Positions 15,794-26,159 of a stretch of DNA of 64,000 nucleotides are shown piece by piece. The translations under genes were made by a program, and so were the position numbers. Origin of the DNA: Nitrospira sp. UBA6493 (GTDB lineage: Bacteria > Nitrospirota > Nitrospiria > Nitrospirales > Nitrospiraceae); assembly GCA_002435325.1 (NCBI GenBank), contig DJMJ01000024.1, positions 79,711-143,710 on the forward strand, in the 5' to 3' direction. The first letter of the stretch is position 1. Each line of letters opens with the position of its first letter. The notes under the pieces were generated by a model. The model did not search any database. It saw only the letters and a program-made list of their open reading frames with translations, and was not told the DNA's origin.

Positions 15794-17137
15794 ATGAACA
15801 CACCCCCCCCAACGGTCTCCTCGATCCCCTTCGCCGAAGCTGTCAGATTTTGGCTCAAGCTCGGCTTCATCAGCTTCGGCGGACCGGCGGGACAGATCTC
15901 GGTCATGCATCAGGAACTGGTCGAACGAAAACGATGGATATCCGAACGACGATTCCTCCATGCCCTCAACTACTGCATGCTTCTCCCGGGACCCGAAGCA
16001 CAACAGCTGGCCACTTACATCGGCTGGCTTCTGCATCGAACCTTGGGAGGCATCGTGGCAGGCGGCCTGTTCGTCCTACCGTCGCTCTTCATTCTCATAG
16101 GCCTGTCGTGGATCTATATGGTCTATGGCCATCTGCCAGCCGTCGCCGGGCTCTTCTTCGGAATCAAGCCGGCAGTCACGGCCATTGTCGTCTTCGCCGC
16201 ATTTCGAATCGGATCAAAGGCGCTCAAAAACGTCTGGCTCTGGGCAATTGCAGGAGCCTCATTCGCCAGCATCTTCGCATTACACATTCCATTTCCCGCC
16301 ATCGTGCTGGGAGCGGGGATGCTCGGCTATCTCGGCAGCCGCCTGCGCCCGGAACACTTCAGACTCGGAGGCGGGCATGGCATTACAGTCAAACCCCACG
16401 AACCATCGGTAATCGACGATCACACCCCGATCCCACATCATGCCCGCTTTTCATGGTCCTCCTTCTGGAGGCATCTTGGAATTGGGGTCGGCCTGTGGAC
16501 CTCGACGCTCGGTGGACTCGCCGGTATCTACGGCTGGAATCATCCATTGACACAAATGGGGTGGTTCTTTACAAAAGCCTCCCTCCTCACATTCGGTGGA
16601 GCTTACGCGGTACTCCCCTATGTCTACCAAGGAGCCGTTGACCATTATCATTGGCTCACTCCGCTGCAAATGATCGACGGCCTGGCGCTGGGAGAAACGA
16701 CGCCCGGCCCGCTAATCATGGTTGTCACCTTCGTCGGCTTCGTCGGGGGATGGACGACAACCGTCTTCGGTTCCGATGCGCTGGTGTGGGGCGGGATCGT
16801 CGCAGCCACCGTCGTTACTTTCTTTACTTTTCTCCCGTCCTTCCTCTTTATCTTGATCGGCGGCCCACTCATCGAATCGACCCATGGTGACCTGAAATTT
16901 ACCGCTCCTCTGACCGGCATTACCGCCGCGGTGGTCGGCGTCATCCTGAACCTGGCGTTATTTTTTGCCTATCCTGTCTTATGGCCGCAGGGATTTTCCG
17001 GTCACTTCGAGTGGATTCCCGCAATTATTGGTATCGCCGCATTTGTCGCCCTCTACCGACTCGCAATCCCTATCATTCCTGTCGTCGGAGCCTGCGCGGC
17101 GGCTGGATTATTCCTGACACTCGCCGGTCTCGCATAA
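15794..17137 (+). CDS. chrA: Chromate transporter, CHR family
   Basis: 447 residues in two homologous halves with about ten membrane spans. The first half carries LGFISFGGPAGQISVMHQEL, the second ASLLTFGGAYAVLPYVYQGA, with LPGPEAQQLATYIGW and LALGETTPGPLIMVVTFVGF as the paired glycine/proline loops. Members export chromate, often in exchange for sulfate. ATG 15794 starts the conserved part; the frame is open upstream only as overlap of the preceding gene. A His-rich linker (residues ~195-225) joins the halves. Confidence 0.93.
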   Translation: MNTPPPTVSSIPFAEAVRFWLKLGFISFGGPAGQISVMHQELVERKRWISERRFLHALNYCMLLPGPEAQQLATYIGWLLHRTLGGIVAGGLFVLPSLFILIGLSWIYMVYGHLPAVAGLFFGIKPAVTAIVVFAAFRIGSKALKNVWLWAIAGASFASIFALHIPFPAIVLGAGMLGYLGSRLRPEHFRLGGGHGITVKPHEPSVIDDHTPIPHHARFSWSSFWRHLGIGVGLWTSTLGGLAGIYGWNHPLTQMGWFFTKASLLTFGGAYAVLPYVYQGAVDHYHWLTPLQMIDGLALGETTPGPLIMVVTFVGFVGGWTTTVFGSDALVWGGIVAATVVTFFTFLPSFLFILIGGPLIESTHGDLKFTAPLTGITAAVVGVILNLALFFAYPVLWPQGFSGHFEWIPAIIGIAAFVALYRLAIPIIPVVGACAAAGLFLTLAGLA

Positions 17138-17186
17138 ACGGTGGTCAACGGCTGACTCCCTCATGCCGGCTGTGCTACCTTAGTTC

Positions 17187-18746
17187 ATGCCTCAAACCTC
17201 AGTCGGCTGGATAGCCCGTCTCTCCATCGGCCAAAAACTCGCCGTCGCCTTTGGACTGATCCTCCTGCTGCTCATGGGCAGCTTCTCCGCAACACTCGTG
17301 TATCTCTCCCGGGTCAATAGTTATGTGGATCGCCACCAGCGCATTACCATCCCCGGCGTGGTGATGGCCTCAGAAATGCTTCGCAATGTCAGCGATATCG
17401 AAACGCTGATGCACCGTATCCGGAAACACCTCTCCGACACCGAACGTACGGCCGCTGTCGCCGCTATTGCCGACACAGAGCGGCGCACGCTGGCTATGCT
17501 CGACACCTATCAGGCGACGCACGCCGCCCGCACCCATCCGGTGCTCTACGGCATGCTGGAGCAACATGGGCACATCGACCTGGCCGAACAAGAAGATCGG
17601 GCTATCGTGGCCATCGCCGACGGCATCACGACCTTACGTGCGCAACGCGAAGATCTGGCCATCATGCTCGGCAAACAGCTCGGCGAACACGTGGCATCGG
17701 AAGCCGCCTATGAACAGATCGCAGCCCGCACCAAAGAAGCCATCGCCTCCTTGATCGAGGTGCACCGCAAGATCGATGTGGAGATGAAGATCGAAGGCGA
17801 CCGCCTGGTCGATCAAGCCCGCACCATGGTGATAGGCATCCTCGGAATCCTCGCGCTGCTGATCGTCGCAGTCTACGGAATGATGAAACGGCATGTCGCC
17901 AATCCGCTCACGCGCCTCGCGGCCACCGCCGACCGTGTCGCCCACCACGACTTCGCCGCACAATTCGAACTCTGGCCCAGCCGTGACGAAGTCGGCGCAC
18001 TCGCCGGGTCACTGACCACCATGTTGACCAGCCTCCGAGACCACAGCGCCGCACTGATTCGCAAAACCAAAGAACTGGAAGCCTTCACCTATTCCATCGC
18101 GCACGACCTGAAAGGCCCCTTACGCGAAATCGAGGGCTTTTCATTCCTACTCGAAAAGCAATTTGCCGAATCCAATGATCCACAGCTATCCCATCATATC
18201 GGCGTGATCCGTACCTCCGCCTTGCGCCTCACCCACATGATCGACGCTCTCTTAAAGTATTCTCGATTGGAGCAACAAGACCTGCCTCGCAATCGCTTCG
18301 ATATCATGGAACTGGTCACCGGCCTGTTAACCGACCGGCAACATCAGCTTTCCGGCACCACCCCGATCATCACGGTGAACCTGCCCTTTTCGGATCTCTA
18401 TGGCGAACCGGTCAGCGTGCGCCAAGCCATCACCAATTTGCTCGACAACGCCGTGAAGTTTTCCGCTCGCACCCAGACGCCCACAATTACGATCGGCGGA
18501 CAGCAGACGCCGCACGAACACATTGTGTGGATTCAAGACAACGGCATCGGCTTCCAGGAAACTCACGCCGACAAGCTGTTCGGCCTCTTCGAACGGCTCC
18601 ATAGCCCGAGCGAGTACGAAGGCACCGGCGTCGGGCTCGCCATCGTAAAACTGATCATGGACAAACATGGCGGACGGGTATGGGCCGAGTCCACACCAGG
18701 CCAAGGCAGTACATTTTACCTGGCGTTCCCCAATCAGGTGCACTGA
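17187..18746 (+). CDS. Sensor histidine kinase
   Basis: 519 residues. Membrane segments at ~19-42 and ~213-232 enclose a helical periplasmic domain of about 170 residues. A HAMP domain (residues 233-285) leads to a HisKA dimerisation helix with His306 in TYSIAHDLKGPLRE. The ATP-binding domain has NLLDNAVKFS (N box), QDNGIGF (G1), FGLFERLH (F box) and GTGVGLAIVKLIM (G2). The stop overlaps the start of the response regulator (TGATG), so the two form one signalling pair. The stimulus is unknown. Confidence 0.93.
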   Translation: MPQTSVGWIARLSIGQKLAVAFGLILLLLMGSFSATLVYLSRVNSYVDRHQRITIPGVVMASEMLRNVSDIETLMHRIRKHLSDTERTAAVAAIADTERRTLAMLDTYQATHAARTHPVLYGMLEQHGHIDLAEQEDRAIVAIADGITTLRAQREDLAIMLGKQLGEHVASEAAYEQIAARTKEAIASLIEVHRKIDVEMKIEGDRLVDQARTMVIGILGILALLIVAVYGMMKRHVANPLTRLAATADRVAHHDFAAQFELWPSRDEVGALAGSLTTMLTSLRDHSAALIRKTKELEAFTYSIAHDLKGPLREIEGFSFLLEKQFAESNDPQLSHHIGVIRTSALRLTHMIDALLKYSRLEQQDLPRNRFDIMELVTGLLTDRQHQLSGTTPIITVNLPFSDLYGEPVSVRQAITNLLDNAVKFSARTQTPTITIGGQQTPHEHIVWIQDNGIGFQETHADKLFGLFERLHSPSEYEGTGVGLAIVKLIMDKHGGRVWAESTPGQGSTFYLAFPNQVH

Positions 18747-20134
18747 TGCGCACACTTATCATCGACGACGAAGCCTATGTCCGGCTGGTGCTGGAGCAGG
18801 CCCTGCGCGAAGAGGGCTGCGAGGTCATGTCCGTCACGCATGGCCAAGCCGGGCTCGATGCCTTGCAAACCGCTCCCTTCGATTGCGTGATTACGGATCT
18901 GCGGATGCCCGGTCTCGATGGCCGCGCCGTCGTGAAATGGGTGACAGAACACCAGCCCGACGTTGACGTGCTCATGCTCACCGGCCACGGCGACGTCAAA
19001 GACGCGGTCGACGCCATCAAACAGGGCGCCTGGGATTTTCTCGTCAAAGACACGCCCTTCGATGCCGGCGTGGTGAAGGCCGCGCTGACCAAGCTCAAGA
19101 CCGTCCGTGCGCTCCGGAAAGAAAACCTCGCGGCCCGCCATGGCGGATTTACCCGCGACATCATCGTCGAAGGTCCGAGCCTGGCCTGGCAGAAACTCAA
19201 AATACAAATCGCTCAGGTGGCCCCCTCCAACGCGCCCGTCCTCATACAAGGAGAAACCGGGTCTGGCAAAGAAGTCGCGGCCCGGCTGCTCCACGATCTC
19301 AGCCGCCGAGCGAGCGGGCCGTTCCTCGCCGTTAACTGCGGCGCCATCAGCCGTGAACTGCTCGAAAGCGAGTTGTTCGGCCACGATAAGGGCTCCTTTA
19401 CCGGCGCCACCGCCGCAAAAATCGGCCTCGTCGCCGCTGCCGAAAGCGGCACCTTATTTCTCGACGAACTGGGGGAAATGCCGGGACCGATGCAGGTGAG
19501 CCTCTTACGTTTTCTCGATCGCAACGAGTATCGCCCCGTCGGCAGCACCCGTACCCTGCGCGCCGACGTGCGCATCGTCGGCGCCACCAATCAGGACATT
19601 CAGGAACTCGTCCATCAGGGTCGTTTCCGAGATGATCTCCTCTATCGCATCAATACCATTACGCTGCGAGTTCCGCCGCTGAGAGAGCGGAGCGAAGACA
19701 TCCCCGCCTTAGTTGAACACATTCTCCAGACTCTGCGTGTGCCAGGCGCACCCAGGCGAACACTGTCCGCAGAGGCATTCCAACAACTACGCACCTACCA
19801 TTGGCCGGGCAATGTGCGGGAACTGCGGAATGTAATCGAACGTATTATCTTGATGAACACCGGCACAGGCCCGATCAGCCGAGACGACGTGGCGGAAGTT
19901 CTACCGCTATCTGCGGGGAAACAGAAGACCAAAGACCTCTCCTTGTATTCGCTCGATGAAATTGAACGGCGTCATATCCAACGCGTCCTGGATGCCAGCG
20001 GTGGCAACAAAACCCACGCCGCCAAAACCCTCGACATCGACTACAAGACCCTGCTCGCGAAACTGAAGAAATATGGGATCGTCGCAGACCACCAATCACA
20101 CCATCCCGGGGCACCCAGCGCCCCGCGCAAATAG
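18746..20134 (+). CDS. Sigma-54-dependent response regulator (NtrC family)
   Basis: 462 residues. The receiver domain has Asp7-Asp8 and phosphoacceptor Asp51 (VITDLRMPGLDG). The AAA+ domain carries Walker A GETGSGKE, the sigma-54 contact loop as GSFTGA in place of the usual GAFTGA, Walker B GTLFLDELGEM, and an arginine-finger region ERSEDIPAL. A Fis-type helix-turn-helix closes the protein (GGNKTHAAKTLDIDYKTLLA). ATG 18746 overlaps the kinase stop. It activates sigma-54 promoters when phosphorylated by that kinase; targets are unknown. Confidence 0.94.
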   Translation: MRTLIIDDEAYVRLVLEQALREEGCEVMSVTHGQAGLDALQTAPFDCVITDLRMPGLDGRAVVKWVTEHQPDVDVLMLTGHGDVKDAVDAIKQGAWDFLVKDTPFDAGVVKAALTKLKTVRALRKENLAARHGGFTRDIIVEGPSLAWQKLKIQIAQVAPSNAPVLIQGETGSGKEVAARLLHDLSRRASGPFLAVNCGAISRELLESELFGHDKGSFTGATAAKIGLVAAAESGTLFLDELGEMPGPMQVSLLRFLDRNEYRPVGSTRTLRADVRIVGATNQDIQELVHQGRFRDDLLYRINTITLRVPPLRERSEDIPALVEHILQTLRVPGAPRRTLSAEAFQQLRTYHWPGNVRELRNVIERIILMNTGTGPISRDDVAEVLPLSAGKQKTKDLSLYSLDEIERRHIQRVLDASGGNKTHAAKTLDIDYKTLLAKLKKYGIVADHQSHHPGAPSAPRK

Positions 20135-20147
20135 AAGGACTATCGCC

Positions 20148-20762
20148 ATGACACAACCGGGATCATCGGGAGAACAGCAAGCCCAACAACGTTTCGGCAC
20201 CACCACACGCGCCGGCGCCTTCTACGCCAATCAGATGCTGAACTACCTCAACCGACCCATGCAGCAGTTCATCGCGCGGCAAGAAATGGTCTTCATCGCC
20301 ACCGCCGATGCGAAGGGTGCCTGCGACAGCTCATTCCGTGCCGGCACCAGAGGATTTGTAACGGTCCTGGACGAGAAGACATTGGTCTATCCGGAATATC
20401 GAGGCAACGGCGTGCTGGCGAGCGTCGGCAATATCTTGGAGAACCCCCACATCGGGATGATTTTTCTGGATTACTATCTGACCACGATGGGGTTGCACGT
20501 CAACGGCAAGGCGCAGGTCTTGACGCCCGGCGAGCTGGAAGGGATCCAGCATCTTCCCGCAAGCATTCTCGAAGCCATGCAGATCAAAGGCGGCCGGCAT
20601 CCTGAAGCCTGGATCCGGGTGAACGTCGAGGAAGCCTATGTCCATTGCTCCAAACATGTGCCGCTCATGAAGCGTCTGGACAAGCACATTGCCTGGGGCA
20701 GCGACGACGAGTTTGTCAAAGGCGGCGACTTCTTCAACGTGCGCGCCGAGCCCCGAACCTAG
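20148..20762 (+). CDS. PPOX-fold (pyridoxamine 5'-phosphate oxidase-like) family protein
   Basis: 204 residues from ATG 20148, 13 bases after the regulator stop, with AGAAGGA upstream. It has the split-barrel flavin-binding pattern: QEMVFIATADAKGACDSSFR, LVYPEYRGNGVLASVGNILE, IGMIFLDYY, LHVNGKAQVLTPGE, and the C-terminal WIRVNVEEAYVHCSKHVP. This matches a PPOX-related clade of putative flavin- or heme-linked oxidoreductases; the reaction is unknown. Co-transcription with the two-component pair is likely. Confidence 0.8.
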   Translation: MTQPGSSGEQQAQQRFGTTTRAGAFYANQMLNYLNRPMQQFIARQEMVFIATADAKGACDSSFRAGTRGFVTVLDEKTLVYPEYRGNGVLASVGNILENPHIGMIFLDYYLTTMGLHVNGKAQVLTPGELEGIQHLPASILEAMQIKGGRHPEAWIRVNVEEAYVHCSKHVPLMKRLDKHIAWGSDDEFVKGGDFFNVRAEPRT

Positions 20763-20777
20763 CCGCCACACGATCCG

Positions 20778-23183
<2,406 letters not shown>

Positions 23184-23480
23184 CTGTACCGGTGACCGAT
23201 CTTTCCGAAAGCGCGAAAGGCCAGCGCTCTCTAAGCAAATGAGGTAAAAAGTGATCGTTGTGGATGTGAACTAATTGGGCTGTGACTGATTCGAGACAAG
23301 TCCTACAAACTACAGACCCATGCGCGGCAAGAATCTACCAGAAGCCTCCCGGGACTTCCAGCTCGAAGGCGACGCACGTTCATCACGCCACAACCAACGG
23401 CCTGTCCTTTCACGCTGGCACTCCGCCGGCGAGTCCGTTACACTCCACTTCGAACACGGTCGATCTTGGAGCCTCGTACA
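23184..23480. other. Divergent spacer between tex and the J-domain gene
   Basis: 297 bases with no gene. It must hold the promoters of both neighbours, but no convincing -35/-10 pair stands out. GGAG at 23468-23471 is the ribosome-binding site of the plus-strand gene. Confidence 0.4.
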
Positions 23481-24347
23481 GTGACCTACTACCAGGTGCT
23501 TGAACTCTCTCCGTTGGCCAGCGCCACCGATATTAAAAAGGCCTGGCACGAACAACTACAAGTCTGGCATCCGGACCGTTTCACCCACGCCCCCACGTTG
23601 CTCCACAAAGCGGAAGCCCGGACACAACTCATTAACCAGGCCTATCAGACCCTGAGCGATCCGGTCTTGCGCCTGCGCTATGACGCCAATATCCAACCAG
23701 CCTCGGCTCGCGCAACATCCCCCGCTGCGCCGACCCCGTCACGCCCCGCTTCGCCTGTGCGGCCTCAGCCTTCCGCTCAGCGGCACACCAGACAGGAGCC
23801 GCGCGGCCCACAATTGCCCGTCACCCTCTTCCGGGATGAACAGCCCAAGATCCCGGTGCCGGCCATTCATATCCTCGTCAATAGCCGTCAACACCAGCCC
23901 TATGAGTTTCGCGGCCTGATTCGCATCGCAGGCACCAAGCAGCAACCGCTTGCCGCCGGCGACTATGTCATTGCCGAAGCGCCCGAACTCTTCTGCGTCG
24001 TCCGAAAACGCGTAGAAGAGTTCAATACCATTTTTTCCAATCCCGCCAACAACCGGCTGCCTTTCATGCGTGAACTGGAACCGCTGCTCGCCATTCCGCA
24101 CAGATTTCTCGTGATCGAAGGCGCCATTCAGGCACGGCTCGCCAGTGGCCGGCTCGGACAGTATCACAAGAACGGCTTGATGGATTTCTTGGATGCGATC
24201 ACAGCGCGGTACGGGATGCAAATCATCTATACCGACAGCCGCGAAGAAGCGGAAGAGCGTGTCGCTAATCTCGCCGCCATCCACTATGCCTACTACTTCG
24301 CAGAACGACAGGGGCTTGGCCGCCACCTCAAAAAGAACGACCTTTAG
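23481..24347 (+). CDS. J-domain protein fused to a degenerate ERCC4-like nuclease domain
   Basis: 288 residues from GTG 23481, which has GGAG 9 bases upstream; a TTG at 23466 is also possible. Residues 1-68 form a J domain with HPD at 30-32, the motif that stimulates DnaK ATPase. A Pro/Ser/Ala linker (70-115) follows. Residues ~127-265 resemble an ERCC4/XPF-type nuclease fold: ILVNSRQHQPYEF (usual DxREQ.P), LAAGDYVI, FCVVRKRVEEF (usual ERKxxxDF), RELEPLLAIPHRFLVIEGAI, RYGMQIIYTDSREEAEER. The catalytic Asp and Glu positions appear replaced, so nuclease activity is doubtful. Function unknown. Confidence 0.7.
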   Translation: MTYYQVLELSPLASATDIKKAWHEQLQVWHPDRFTHAPTLLHKAEARTQLINQAYQTLSDPVLRLRYDANIQPASARATSPAAPTPSRPASPVRPQPSAQRHTRQEPRGPQLPVTLFRDEQPKIPVPAIHILVNSRQHQPYEFRGLIRIAGTKQQPLAAGDYVIAEAPELFCVVRKRVEEFNTIFSNPANNRLPFMRELEPLLAIPHRFLVIEGAIQARLASGRLGQYHKNGLMDFLDAITARYGMQIIYTDSREEAEERVANLAAIHYAYYFAERQGLGRHLKKNDL

Positions 24348-24356
24348 CGGAACTCC

Positions 24357-24821
24357 TCACCGACAAGGCCCAAATCCAATCTGCCGGAGCGCCTCGTAGA
24401 GCACCACGGCCACGGCATTGGAAAGATTCAAGCTCCGGCTCTGGGGCTTCATCGGGACGCGAATCCGCTGCGCCTCACCCACCGATCCCAACAGCTCAGG
24501 CGGCAAGCCCCGGCTTTCCGGCCCAAAAACAAACACATCGCCTTCTGCATAGGAGACCAGATCATACCGCTGGGTGCCCTTGGTGGAAGCCGCAAACAGA
24601 CGGCGGCCTTTGAAACGCTCCGCACAGTCGGTCCAGGTCTCGTAGACCGCGAGGGTCGCGAATTCATGATAATCCAATCCGGCCCGCCGCATTTGCCGGT
24701 CGTCCAGATCGAACCCCAGCGGCTTGACCAGATGCAACCGAGCCCCGGTATTCGCGCAGAGGCGGATGATGTTGCCGGTATTCGGGGGGATTTCAGGCTG
24801 GTAGAGGATGATGTCGAACAT
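24357..24821 (-). CDS. trmL: tRNA (cytidine/uridine-34-2'-O)-methyltransferase
   Basis: 154 residues, a minimal SPOUT (trefoil-knot) methyltransferase. It methylates the ribose of the wobble base of tRNA-Leu isoacceptors using SAM. Signature stretches: EIPPNTGNIIRLCANTG, LVKPLGFDLDDRQMRRAGLD, VFVFGPESRGLPPELL, and the knot IRVPMKPQSRSLNLSNAVAV. It converges with the J-domain gene; the two stops are 9 bases apart. Confidence 0.94.
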   Translation of the reverse strand: MFDIILYQPEIPPNTGNIIRLCANTGARLHLVKPLGFDLDDRQMRRAGLDYHEFATLAVYETWTDCAERFKGRRLFAASTKGTQRYDLVSYAEGDVFVFGPESRGLPPELLGSVGEAQRIRVPMKPQSRSLNLSNAVAVVLYEALRQIGFGPCR

Positions 24822-24980
24822 GGGGCGCGCAGTCTATCATGGCTGCATCGGCTTTCACGATCCCGGCCTCAATGCCTCTTGTCTTTTTTCGGCCTCTCCC
24901 CTATAGATTGGCAGGACGAGCGGCTCAATGAGGATCTCTATCCACGACTGCGCACACCAGGCTTCAGAGGAGTGTCTGCC

Positions 24981-25286
24981 ATGAAAATGCTGATGATTGT
25001 GTTTCGGGAATCGATCGTTCAACACATCCATGCACTGCTGAAAGAACACCAGATCACGTCCTTTAGCGAAATCCACAACGTCGAAGGCCAGGGAGAAACC
25101 GGGCCCTCCGTGAAATCCTTTTTCTCCCCTGGCGCCAACTGTATGATCCTCACGGCGGTACAGGAGCCCGCGGCCGCTCGTCTCATCGAAGCATTCACGC
25201 GTTTCAGAGAAACGCATGGGCTGCATGAGCATGGCAACACCTTCCCGCTGCACGTCTTTGCCCTCCCCTGCGAAAAAGTGGTGTAA
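24981..25286 (+). CDS. PII-like signalling protein
   Basis: 101 residues from ATG 24981, with GAGGAG upstream. The pattern KMLMIVFRESIVQHIHALL, ITSFSEIHNVEGQGETG, ANCMILTAVQEPAAARLIEA matches the ferredoxin-like fold of PII-related proteins, but the T-loop Tyr and the classic GlnB signatures are missing. PII-like proteins bind nucleotides or small ligands and regulate neighbouring transporters or enzymes; none is obvious here. The gene stands alone, 48 bases before the secreted protein gene. Confidence 0.65.
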   Translation: MKMLMIVFRESIVQHIHALLKEHQITSFSEIHNVEGQGETGPSVKSFFSPGANCMILTAVQEPAAARLIEAFTRFRETHGLHEHGNTFPLHVFALPCEKVV

Positions 25287-25334
25287 AGAATCCCCTACGA
25301 ATCATCGTGTTACATATTCACCAAGGAGGCCGCT

Positions 25335-25937
25335 ATGATTCGACACATTGCGCTTACCATCCTGATTGCCAGTTCCCTCGTGCTACCGGCTCTCGCCACA
25401 GCGGGAGACAAGCACCCCAAGAAAGGGGCCTCGGTCAAAGACGTGAAGGCTATGTCCGAAAAAGACCAAACGGCGCTGGCGCTCAGCGCGGCCCCGGCGC
25501 ACATTTCGAAAGACGCCGGCGTGATGGTTTTCGGCGCCGACGGGAAGCTGACCGAAACGAAGAAAAGCGCCAACGGCTTTACCTGCATCCCGACCGTGAT
25601 GAACCTTCCTGATCCCGACCCTGTATGCATGGACCCTGCCGCACAACAATGGTTCACCGACATCGCGAACAACGCGCCGAAACCGACGAACACTGTGCCC
25701 GGAATCGCCTACATGGTGCGCGGCGGATCGCATTTTGAGAAAGATGGGAAAGTGGTCATGTCCGGGGACAGCGCGAAGATTGTCAAAGAACCCGCGCACT
25801 GGATGGTCATGTGGCGGTTTGATGCGGCTGCTACAAAGCTCCCGACGACCCCAAATCCGTCCGGCACCTACATCATGTTCGACGGCAGTCCCTATGCCCA
25901 TTTGATGGTGTACCAAGACCCCAGGAAAATGAAGTAA
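25335..25937 (+). CDS. Secreted protein of unknown function
   Basis: 200 residues. A strong AAGGAGG lies 7 bases before the ATG. A signal peptide (ALTILIASSLVLPALATAG) is followed by a soluble domain with TCIPTVMNLPDPDPVCMDPA, WFTDIANN, HWMVMWRFDAAA and GTYIMFDGSPYAHLMVYQDP. Two Cys residues 17 apart may form a disulfide. I do not recognise the family. It is probably a monocistronic unit closed by the hairpin at 25948-25980. Confidence 0.7.
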   Translation: MIRHIALTILIASSLVLPALATAGDKHPKKGASVKDVKAMSEKDQTALALSAAPAHISKDAGVMVFGADGKLTETKKSANGFTCIPTVMNLPDPDPVCMDPAAQQWFTDIANNAPKPTNTVPGIAYMVRGGSHFEKDGKVVMSGDSAKIVKEPAHWMVMWRFDAAATKLPTTPNPSGTYIMFDGSPYAHLMVYQDPRKMK

Positions 25938-25947
25938 CCGGTTTCAC

Positions 25948-25980
25948 GCCGTGTGGAGAGCCCTGAGGCTTCCACACGGC
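25948..25980 (+). terminator. Hairpin after the secreted-protein gene
   Basis: A perfect 10-bp stem (25948-25957 with 25971-25980) has a 13-base loop and begins 11 bases after the stop codon. No T run follows, so termination may be weak or the hairpin may serve mRNA stability. Confidence 0.5.
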
Positions 25981-26159
25981 TGGCATGTGCCGGACGACAC
26001 CCCGTTACCATCTATCCCTGGCCCCAATAACCCGGCAAGAAATTCATTCCGGCTCTCATGCAGCCTGACGCTGACAGTATGGGCCGTGCCAGAGGGGTAC
26101 TACCACATTCACCCGCCCCTTGGTAAAGTAACGGTCAGTGATCACTGCGTCATAGGCTC

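Noticed and set aside
15598..16641. 347-residue plus-strand open frame overlapping chrA
   Set aside because: It is in another frame of the outer-membrane protein and chrA genes, both of which have strong family matches; no independent support.
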